A stretch of DNA of 7,903 nucleotides, from assembly GCA_002701705.1 (NCBI GenBank), contig NZWU01000034.1, positions 6,124 through 14,026 of the forward strand, in the 5' to 3' direction. Each line of letters opens with the position of its first letter. Position 1 is the stretch's first letter. The notes under the pieces are model-generated. The model was not told the origin of the DNA and searched no databases. It saw only the letters and a program-made list of their open reading frames with translations. The position numbers were made by a program, and so were the translations under genes. Positions 1 through 5,092 of the stretch are shown here, piece by piece. This DNA is from Gammaproteobacteria bacterium (GTDB lineage Bacteria > Pseudomonadota > Gammaproteobacteria > GCA-002705445 > GCA-002716945).

Positions 1-38
1 CGTAAGCCGTAACCAGTAAATTTTTTCTAAACCAGCTA

Positions 39-467
39 CTAATCTTTATTCTCCTGGCATTTATCATCCAAACATTCACCGAAGAGCGTCATAACATGTG
101 TTGTTAAACGAAAGTTATACTCAGATGAAACCTTTTCTTGCATTTTTTCAATAGCAGGATTATTAAATTCAACAATTTTTCCACACCTAGTACAAATTAA
201 ATGGTCATGGTGTTCTTTTTTTATCTCATAGTTTGACTGCGTTTTATTAAATTGGTTTTTTTCTATAAGGCCGGCTAGTTCTAATTGAGTTAGAACTCTA
301 TATACAGTTGCTAAACCAACATTTTCATTCGCATTAGCTAACTTCAAGTGAATTTCATCAGCACTAAAATGATTATCAGGACTTGATTGAAAAATCTCAA
401 GAATTTTACTTCTTGGGTGGGTGACTTTGAGCCCTGCACTCTTAAGTTTTTCAGAATTTGATGCCAT
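39..467 (-). CDS. fur: Ferric uptake regulator Fur
   Basis: Metal-responsive dimeric DNA-binding repressor that, with ferrous iron bound, shuts off iron-uptake genes in the cytoplasm. The 142-residue protein has the full family layout: an N-terminal winged helix with the recognition segment VGLATVYRVL (residues 50-59), then the metal-binding and dimerisation half. Visible ligands are H33, E81, the HHDH run at 86-89, C92-x2-C95, H124, and C132/C137, matching the structural zinc and regulatory sites of E. coli Fur. The His-rich tail of the E. coli protein is missing, and FGEC replaces the usual YGHC near the end. The ATG has only a weak ribosome site (TAAGAA). It is the last gene of the minus-strand block, 46 nt after rnfH. 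Related genomes usually place bamE between these two genes. Fur is preferred over Zur or PerR because of overall similarity to gammaproteobacterial Fur. Confidence 0.96.
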   Translation of the reverse strand: MASNSEKLKSAGLKVTHPRSKILEIFQSSPDNHFSADEIHLKLANANENVGLATVYRVLTQLELAGLIEKNQFNKTQSNYEIKKEHHDHLICTRCGKIVEFNNPAIEKMQEKVSSEYNFRLTTHVMTLFGECLDDKCQENKD

Positions 468-488
468 AATTTTTCTTACCCTATCTAC

Positions 489-517
489 ATTATTATGTTT
501 ATAAATAACGAATTCAA
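489..517 (-). promoter_or_regulatory. Candidate fur promoter
   Basis: On the minus strand, TTGAAT (517-512) and AATAAT (494-489) are separated by exactly 17 nt; they match the sigma-70 -35 and -10 consensus at 4 of 6 and 5 of 6 positions. The predicted transcript would begin near 482, leaving a leader of about 15 nt before the fur ATG. The -35 overlaps the rnfH stop codon, so fur could be transcribed both from here and by read-through from the upstream genes. I see no convincing 19-bp Fur box over it. AT-rich sequence produces such matches by chance. Confidence 0.4.
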
Positions 518-813
518 GGTAATTTATTCTTGTTTTTAGTCAGAGCAATTTTTTTTCTCATAAGTTTTGGGTCAGTTTTAATACTGTCATAAATTTCTAT
601 TCTATCCTGATCATTTAAAATATAGTCATATGAAACTAGCCGCCCATATATACCTACCTTATTATTAGTTTTTGAGAAAGAAGGCAATATTTTTTTTAAC
701 TTAATTTGCTCAAAAAAAATCTTAATTGTCATATTTTTATTTATAGTGAAAGATTCAGAAAAATTAGATTTCTCACTTAAGTAAATTATTTTAACAGTGA
801 TATTATTATTCAT
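514..813 (-). CDS. rnfH: RnfH family protein (RatB, UPF0125)
   Basis: Small ubiquitin-like-fold protein of the RnfH/UPF0125 family. It is encoded with ratA in many proteobacteria, where the pair has been called RatAB; its biochemical role is not settled. The diagnostic block is present: NKVGIYGR at residues 51-58, then DQDRIEIYDSI and DPK at 69-83, followed by a lysine-rich tail. At 99 residues it has the usual family size. I chose the ATG at 813, not an in-frame ATG 12 codons upstream, because the family starts just before the first beta strand (ITVKIIYL). This start also overlaps the ratA stop by 8 nt (ATGAATAA), which suggests translational coupling. There is no clear Shine-Dalgarno sequence. 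No rnf electron-transport genes lie nearby, so the name reflects family membership only. Confidence 0.9.
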   Translation of the reverse strand: MNNNITVKIIYLSEKSNFSESFTINKNMTIKIFFEQIKLKKILPSFSKTNNKVGIYGRLVSYDYILNDQDRIEIYDSIKTDPKLMRKKIALTKNKNKLP

Positions 814-1240
814 TTTTAATTTTAAAGGCTTCTGATATAAATGAATCAAGGATTGACAACATTATTGATGAAAATACTGGCTTTAGAGTAAGCTCAATCA
901 TCTTGTTAGAAAACTCATATTCAAGATTAAAATCAATTAATGTATTATTTTTATCAATCTCCGAAAAATTCCAACAACCATTCAAATGACTAAAAGGTCC
1001 ATCAACTAATCGTAAATTAATTTTTTTGTTTTTTATGTAATTATTTTTAGTAGTGAATGTCCAGTCAGCAAAATTTTTTGATACTGTTATCACACCAATC
1101 ATAACATTATTTGTGTCAGATATTATTTTAGATTTTTTACACCAAGGAAGAAAGTCTGAATATTTATCGACCTGATTTATTAAATTAAATATTGTTTGTA
1201 CTTCTATATTGATAGATTCTCTTTTTTTAATATAATTCAT
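806..1240 (-). CDS. ratA: RatA family START-like (Coq10-type) protein
   Basis: Member of the polyketide cyclase/START-like family that includes E. coli RatA and mitochondrial Coq10. E. coli RatA is reported to block 70S ribosome formation, whereas Coq10 relatives bind ubiquinone; which role applies here cannot be read from sequence. Family landmarks in the 144 residues are FLPWC (30-34), the VDGPF signature (79-83), the L-x-G-x-W-x-F segment (86-92), and YEFSNKMIEL (108-117), followed by the long C-terminal helix. The length matches the family. The gene starts 5 nt after the transporter stop and its end overlaps rnfH, so all three are probably one transcript. No Shine-Dalgarno sequence precedes the ATG (the upstream bases are a T run), so reinitiation after the transporter gene is likely. 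Confidence 0.92.
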   Translation of the reverse strand: MNYIKKRESINIEVQTIFNLINQVDKYSDFLPWCKKSKIISDTNNVMIGVITVSKNFADWTFTTKNNYIKNKKINLRLVDGPFSHLNGCWNFSEIDKNNTLIDFNLEYEFSNKMIELTLKPVFSSIMLSILDSFISEAFKIKNE

Positions 1241-1245
1241 AAAAA

Positions 1246-2730
1246 TTACATAAAACCATTAGTGAAGATAACCATAACAGCAACTGGTGCTATGTATCTT
1301 ATTAAAACTCTCCATATGGTGTACATAGATTGAGACATTTTAAGTTCTGCGACTGATGTTCTTCTTTTAACCAAATACCCAACAAAGATTGCCATTGAAA
1401 ACCCACCAAGTGGTAGCAAAACTTTTGAAGTCAGAGCATCAAGTAAATTAAAAAAATTCATTCCTAAAATAGTTACATCTTGCCAATAATTAAATGAAAA
1501 TATTGTTCCTATACCAACAAGCCAAGTTACAAAACCTATTTTTAATGATGCCTCAGCTCTAGTATGTCGAAAATTTTCTATTAGTAAGGTGACGGCAGGT
1601 TCAATTAAAGATATAGCAGAAGTTATAGCAGCAAAAAATAATAAAATAAAAAAAAGCGTTCCAAAAGTTTCTCCCCCTGGCATAGAACCAAAAGCAATAG
1701 GTAAGGTCTGGAAAATTAGGCCTGGCCCAGCAGTTGTTGGATCTAAATGGTATGTAAATACAATAGGAAAAATAATAATACCTGCTAGTATTGCTACGAA
1801 TGTATCAGCAAACGCAACAATTGAAGTAACTTCAAAAATTGAAAATTTATTTGATAAGTAAGACCCATAAATCATAAGTGCACCCATCCCAATACTCAAT
1901 GAAAAGAATGCCATTCCCATTGCACTCCAAACCACGCTGGCAGTAATTTTATTTAAATCTGGTAAAAAAAGATATCGTAAGCCTTCAGTAAATCCACTTA
2001 GTGTTGTTACGTAACCAGTCAGGATTAATAAAATCATAAATAGACCTGGTATTAAAAATTTTATTGCTTTTTCAAGACCACCTCTTACTCCTTTAGAAAC
2101 AATATAACAAGTCATAAACATAAAAATTGTATGCCATGCTAATTGCCTTTCTGCGTCACTTGTAAATTTTTTAAATAAGCTTGTCGCGCCATCAATAGTC
2201 ACTTGATTAAATAATCCGGAAAAGGACTTAAAGATATATGAAATAGTCCAACCAGCAATAACACTATAAAAGGATAAGATAATTATTCCAGAAATTACCC
2301 CCATCCAGCCAATCAATTCCCAATTTGTATAGTCTTCCTGGTTATGATGTTGATATTTTGTTTGTTTTGTTCTGTTTAAATCATGATCTACTTCATAGAC
2401 CTTCACTTGACTTGCCTCTTTAGATAAATAGCGAAGACTATTAACTGGGTTCTGTTTTCCTCTTCTGCCAATTAGGATTTCAGCTATCATTATTGGCAAA
2501 GCAATAAGGGCAACGCTTGCCAAATAAACTATAACAAAAGCACCTCCTCCATTTTCTGCCGCCATCCATGGAAACTTCCATATATTGCCTAGACCTACCG
2601 CAGATCCTGTTGCAGCAAAAATAAATAATACTTTTGAAGACCACTGTCCATGTATAGATTTTCGTTCGTTTTGTGCTATGGTAATCTCCTTATTTATAAT
2701 TAGTTTATGGTAGTATGTAATATTATACAT
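1246..2730 (-). CDS. Sodium-dependent transporter, NSS/SNF family (LeuT fold)
   Basis: Inner-membrane symporter of the neurotransmitter:sodium symporter family, which uses the sodium gradient to import amino acids or related small molecules; the substrate cannot be assigned. With the ATG at 2730 it has 494 residues. TM1 carries the unwound motif GSAVGLGNIWKFP (42-54) and ENGGGAF (59-65). TM6 has SIGMG (279-283). TM8 has AAITSAISLIEP (367-378), whose T370/S371 correspond to the Na2-site pair of LeuT. About 11-12 hydrophobic segments are visible. A polar, His-containing loop (about 101-138) between TM2 and TM3 is longer than in LeuT. The first 17 residues are not family-like, and an AAGGAG ribosome site lies inside them, 6 nt before an in-frame ATA (2679-2677). 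The true start may therefore be at 2679, giving 477 residues. It leads the block continuing into ratA. Confidence 0.93.
   Translation of the reverse strand: MYNITYYHKLIINKEITIAQNERKSIHGQWSSKVLFIFAATGSAVGLGNIWKFPWMAAENGGGAFVIVYLASVALIALPIMIAEILIGRRGKQNPVNSLRYLSKEASQVKVYEVDHDLNRTKQTKYQHHNQEDYTNWELIGWMGVISGIIILSFYSVIAGWTISYIFKSFSGLFNQVTIDGATSLFKKFTSDAERQLAWHTIFMFMTCYIVSKGVRGGLEKAIKFLIPGLFMILLILTGYVTTLSGFTEGLRYLFLPDLNKITASVVWSAMGMAFFSLSIGMGALMIYGSYLSNKFSIFEVTSIVAFADTFVAILAGIIIFPIVFTYHLDPTTAGPGLIFQTLPIAFGSMPGGETFGTLFFILLFFAAITSAISLIEPAVTLLIENFRHTRAEASLKIGFVTWLVGIGTIFSFNYWQDVTILGMNFFNLLDALTSKVLLPLGGFSMAIFVGYLVKRRTSVAELKMSQSMYTIWRVLIRYIAPVAVMVIFTNGFM
2671..2700 (+). promoter_or_regulatory. Candidate smpB promoter
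   Basis: A perfect TATAAT lies on the plus strand at 2695-2700, with TTGTGC (2671-2676, 3 of 6 matches to the -35 consensus) 18 nt upstream. The predicted start is near 2707, giving a leader of about 38 nt to the smpB ATG. A second, weaker -10 (CATAAT, 2728-2733) lies closer but has no -35 and would leave almost no leader. The arrangement overlaps the divergent transporter promoter. Confidence 0.35.
2686..2691 (-). promoter_or_regulatory. Strong Shine-Dalgarno site inside the annotated transporter N-terminus
   Basis: The minus strand reads AAGGAG here, the only full-strength ribosome-binding match in front of any gene in the window. It lies about 40 nt downstream of the ATG at 2730 and exactly 6 nt before an in-frame ATA codon (2679-2677). 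The protein then continues AQNERKSIHGQW directly into TM1. That geometry is ideal for initiation at the ATA and useless for the ATG at 2730, which has no Shine-Dalgarno sequence of its own. Confidence 0.6.
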
Positions 2731-2749
2731 AATGTTAGAATTAAATGAA
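2722..2749 (-). promoter_or_regulatory. Candidate promoter of the transporter-ratA-rnfH operon
   Basis: A perfect TATAAT lies on the minus strand at 2727-2722, immediately after the ATG at 2730. A weak -35 (TTCATT, 2749-2744) sits 16 nt upstream, overlapping the smpB start. Transcription would begin near 2715, so the ATG at 2730 would lie outside the message and the leader would run about 35 nt to the ATA at 2679. The -10 is convincing by sequence, the -35 only marginal. Confidence 0.42.
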
Positions 2750-3194
2750 TATTCTCTGTGCTAATAAGAAAGCTAGTTATAAGTATACTCTAATAAAAAA
2801 AGTTGAAGCTGGTGTTGTATTAGAGGGATGGGAAGTCAAAAGCTTAAAATCTGGTCATGGTCAAATTTCTGAAAGTTATATAACTATACGTAATCAAGAG
2901 GCATATCTAATTAATTCACATTTGAAAGTACTAAATACAACAAATGAGAATACAAAAGCAGACCCTAAAAGAGAAAGGAAAATCTTACTAAATAAGAAAC
3001 AGATATTCTCATTAAACAATGAAGTAAAACAAAATGGCCTAGCTATAGTGCCAACAAAAATTTATACAAAAAGATCGATAATAAAACTAGAAATTGCCTT
3101 AGGCAAAGGAAAGAAACAGCATGACAAAAGAGCAGACATTAAAAAACGTGAATGGGAGAGACAAAAACAAAAAGTTCTTAAAAAGAAAAATTAG
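2745..3194 (+). CDS. smpB: SsrA-binding protein SmpB
   Basis: Cytoplasmic RNA-binding partner of tmRNA in trans-translation: it delivers tmRNA to stalled ribosomes, and its basic tail probes the empty mRNA channel. The 149-residue protein has the OB-fold hallmark GWEVKSL (28-34), the central SESYITIRNQEAYL segment (42-55), and the highly conserved GKGKKQHDKR (120-129). It ends in the lysine/arginine-rich tail DIKKREWERQKQ, continuing to residue 149. It is about ten residues shorter than E. coli SmpB, mostly at the N-terminus. An in-frame TAA directly precedes the ATG, so this is the earliest possible start; only a weak ribosome site (TTAGAA) precedes it. It diverges from the transporter and converges on dnaQ with a 2-nt gap. 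The tmRNA gene is not in this window. Confidence 0.97.
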   Translation: MNILCANKKASYKYTLIKKVEAGVVLEGWEVKSLKSGHGQISESYITIRNQEAYLINSHLKVLNTTNENTKADPKRERKILLNKKQIFSLNNEVKQNGLAIVPTKIYTKRSIIKLEIALGKGKKQHDKRADIKKREWERQKQKVLKKKN

Positions 3195-3216
3195 TTTTAT
3201 TTATTAAAATAATTTT
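3187..3216. terminator. AT-only hairpin at the smpB/dnaQ convergent junction
   Basis: The arm AAAATTA-g-TTTTA (3187-3199, one unpaired G) can pair with TAAAA-TAATTTT (3205-3216) around a 5-nt loop, giving 12 A:T pairs. It covers both stop codons (smpB 3192-3194, dnaQ 3197-3199). The A and T runs at its ends would read as a U-tract on either transcript, so it could act as a bidirectional terminator. With no G:C pairs it is thermodynamically weak, and AT-rich DNA makes such repeats more common. Confidence 0.4.
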
Positions 3217-3853
3217 GATGGTCAGCTACTTCTTCTTTGTCAGCAGATATCACCCGTTGTTTTCTATTATCAATTAACTGAGTTTCACTTCTTTGTAATT
3301 CTTTGCTGGTTTCTGATAAACCACTGATGTTTGTTTGGCCCATGGTCATTTTAAGATACACATTGGCTAGAAGACTTGCATCGAGAAGTGCCCCATGTCG
3401 ATCCCTTGCTTCTCTATCTATACTATAACGGTCACAAAGCGCATCTAACGTATTTCTTTTGCCAGGATTTATATCGCGTGCAATTTTCAAAGTATCATAT
3501 ACATTTCTTCTTCCATCAATTAAATCAGGATCATGTTTTGCGTTTTCAAGCTCTTTTTTTAAAAAACCAACATCAAATGGGGCATTATGCATTATTAAAT
3601 CAGAGTCAGACAAGTATTGTATAAATTGATTAATAATTTCACTGAACACGGGCTTATCTTCTAAAAATTCATTTGTAATTCCATGTATTTCTCTTGCCTT
3701 ATCATCAATTACTTTATTAGGACGTATATATTGATGATATATATTGTTTGTAATTTTACGATTTATGATCTCAACACAACCTATTTCAATAATTTTATGT
3801 CCATCATTAAAATCTAAACCAGTAGTTTCTGTATCAAGTACTATTAGTCTCAT
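3197..3853 (-). CDS. dnaQ: DNA polymerase III epsilon subunit (3'-5' proofreading exonuclease)
   Basis: Proofreading subunit of the replicative polymerase core, removing misincorporated nucleotides from the 3' end. The 218-residue protein has all DEDDh exonuclease motifs: Exo I DTETTGL (D7, E9), Exo II HNAPFDVGFL (D94) and Exo III HGALLDA (H153, D158). These equal the D12, E14, D103, H162 and D167 set of E. coli. PGKRNTLDALCDRY (130-143) and a C-terminal tail with VISADKEEVADH resemble the alpha-binding tail of the family. I chose the ATG at 3853, which begins right at the first strand and lies 1 nt after the rnhA stop. An in-frame ATG ten codons upstream (3883) would add residues without homology and overlap rnhA by 29 nt. 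An AGAGG lies 12 nt upstream. It is third in the methyltransferase-rnhA-dnaQ operon. Confidence 0.95.
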   Translation of the reverse strand: MRLIVLDTETTGLDFNDGHKIIEIGCVEIINRKITNNIYHQYIRPNKVIDDKAREIHGITNEFLEDKPVFSEIINQFIQYLSDSDLIMHNAPFDVGFLKKELENAKHDPDLIDGRRNVYDTLKIARDINPGKRNTLDALCDRYSIDREARDRHGALLDASLLANVYLKMTMGQTNISGLSETSKELQRSETQLIDNRKQRVISADKEEVADHQNYFNK

Positions 3854-3854
3854 T

Positions 3855-4295
3855 TTATATAATAGCCTCTTTTGCAAGCGCATCAGCGAGATTATTAAAT
3901 TCTGATTCTTTTGAATTTGACTCCTGATGGGATTTTATCCAACGCCATTTTATTTTATAGATTGAATTTAATTTATCCAGCTCAATCCACTGATCTTTAT
4001 TTTTGACAGGTTTCTTTGAACTTGTTATCCAATTCTTTTTTTTCCAATTAGAAATCCAAGAGGTAATGCCATTTTTAACGTATAGAGAGTCTGTATATAA
4101 AGTTATCTCAACATTTCTTGAAGATTTTTTTATCCCTTCAATTGCTGCCTGTAATTCCATTCTATTATTCGTAGTACTTAACTCTCTCCCACTAAACTTT
4201 ATAATCTTGTTCTCATCAATTACGACAACACCCCAACCCCCTGGTCCAGGATTACCGCTACACGCTCCATCAGTAAACATTTCTATTGTTTTCAT
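3855..4295 (-). CDS. rnhA: Ribonuclease HI
   Basis: Endonuclease that cuts the RNA strand of RNA-DNA hybrids, removing R-loops and primer remnants. The 146-residue protein opens with FTDGACSGNPGPGGWG (7-22) and contains TTNNRMEL (41-48) and YTDSLYV (67-73). Catalytic residues D9, E47, D69 and D138 are all present, with the assisting histidine H123. The basic protrusion with NWKKKNW (83-89) is retained. The loop between H123 and the last aspartate has 14 residues, against 9 in E. coli, and SH replaces the usual GH. The ATG overlaps the methyltransferase TGA as ATGA, and dnaQ begins 1 nt after the stop, so translation is probably coupled through the operon. Confidence 0.96.
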   Translation of the reverse strand: MKTIEMFTDGACSGNPGPGGWGVVVIDENKIIKFSGRELSTTNNRMELQAAIEGIKKSSRNVEITLYTDSLYVKNGITSWISNWKKKNWITSSKKPVKNKDQWIELDKLNSIYKIKWRWIKSHQESNSKESEFNNLADALAKEAII

Positions 4296-5017
4296 TTAAT
4301 TCTGTTAAGGGTAGATTTTTTAAATGGGGCAACAACATATTTATCGGTAAATTTAACTTTAATTGGTGTTGTCGCAATAACTTCTTTTTTAAATGAACAA
4401 AAATAGATGCCACCTAAACTTCTAAAAAAAATACGCTGTAAAAAAGATACTTTTTCCATTAATTTGCTAAACCGGTGAGAAAGTATCGGGAAGAAAGAAA
4501 TAGATTCTCTGTAAGTAGTTTTATAGCCCAATAATTTAAACCATTCATTTATATTGTAGAGTGAGTGGAAGTTTAATACCCATGGAGTTTCTTTCTTCAT
4601 ATAAGGCCTAATAAGACCCCATAAACTTGTCTTATTAAAACCAATCAGTGTTATTGATGCGTCATCGGTAGCTATACGATTTATTTCTCTGATAAATTCA
4701 TATGGGTTTTCCGTACAGTCTAGCGCATGAATTAAAACAATGTCGTCATGAGATTTGTCTTCGAAGGGTAATTTTTTAAATGACTCCAAATGCTTATCAA
4801 ATGATAAGTTATCAAATATTAGATAACTGAGATGATATTTTGACTTAAACTTCAATTTAAAGTCTGCAAGTCCAATATATAGAGCATTTTTTCCACGGTT
4901 GGATTTTTTATATCTTGCAATCTCATCGTTAATCAATTTTTTCAGTACTTGGCCAGGTGATTTTCTATACCATCTTTGGAGTTCTTTCAATTTATAGTTT
5001 TCTATTCTTTTATCCAT
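4292..5017 (-). CDS. Class I SAM-dependent methyltransferase-like protein (YafS-like, rnhA-linked)
   Basis: Resembles the methyltransferase-fold proteins encoded beside rnhA in many gammaproteobacteria (E. coli YafS and relatives), whose substrate is unknown to me. In its 241 residues, recognisable segments are LQRWYRKSPGQVL (13-25), the motif IV-like LPFEDKSHDDIVLIHALD (83-100), and ITLIGFNKTSLWGL (122-135). Then come PWVLNFHSLYNINEWFKLLGY (145-165) and the late GGIYFCSFKK (202-211). The SAM-binding glycine motif is degraded: ALYIGLADFK (45-54) keeps a single glycine where the fold normally has G-x-G, so activity is uncertain. It is the first gene of the operon with rnhA (ATGA overlap) and dnaQ, and it diverges from mltD over 75 nt. 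In Pseudomonas and E. coli a gloB gene sits between them. Confidence 0.8.
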   Translation of the reverse strand: MDKRIENYKLKELQRWYRKSPGQVLKKLINDEIARYKKSNRGKNALYIGLADFKLKFKSKYHLSYLIFDNLSFDKHLESFKKLPFEDKSHDDIVLIHALDCTENPYEFIREINRIATDDASITLIGFNKTSLWGLIRPYMKKETPWVLNFHSLYNINEWFKLLGYKTTYRESISFFPILSHRFSKLMEKVSFLQRIFFRSLGGIYFCSFKKEVIATTPIKVKFTDKYVVAPFKKSTLNRIK

Positions 5018-5039
5018 CGATATACTAATAGCTTATTTT

Positions 5040-5069
5040 ATATTAGAAATGACTCCTTATATTTGTTAA
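5040..5069 (-). promoter_or_regulatory. Candidate promoter of the methyltransferase-rnhA-dnaQ operon
   Basis: In the 75-nt divergent spacer the minus strand has TTAACA (5069-5064, 5 of 6 to the -35 consensus), an 18-nt spacer and TAATAT (5045-5040, 4 of 6 to the -10). The predicted start near 5033 gives a leader of about 16 nt. On the plus strand a TATATT at 5058-5063 could be the -10 for mltD, but no good -35 accompanies it. Confidence 0.3.
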
Positions 5070-5092
5070 GATGTCACTACAGCCTATTGCCC

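Noticed and set aside
1..38. Possible end of a convergent plus-strand gene (recN is a common neighbour of fur)
   Set aside because: Two plus-strand frames stop here, at 10-12 and 17-19, but only 3-5 codons are visible and none resembles a known C-terminus. A short direct repeat (AACCAG at 11 and 30) is too small to interpret.
814..849. Longer rnfH start at 849
   Set aside because: The twelve extra residues are not family-like and would deepen the overlap with ratA. The ATG at 813 gives the normal length and an 8-nt overlap.
1589..1861. 90-codon plus-strand reading frame inside the transporter gene
   Set aside because: It is antisense to a clearly conserved membrane protein and shows no domain or ribosome site.
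3376..4299. Plus-strand frames opposite dnaQ (3376-3624) and rnhA (4003-4299)
   Set aside because: Both are antisense to genes with all catalytic motifs intact; their hydrophobic or His-rich composition follows from the opposite strand.
5053..5058. AAGGAG on the minus strand in the methyltransferase leader
   Set aside because: No start codon follows at a usable distance, and the methyltransferase ATG is 35 nt further on. Probably chance.
4976..5092. 39-residue N-terminal extension of MltD
   Set aside because: It would run antisense through the methyltransferase start and bury the lipoprotein signal peptide, which must be N-terminal.
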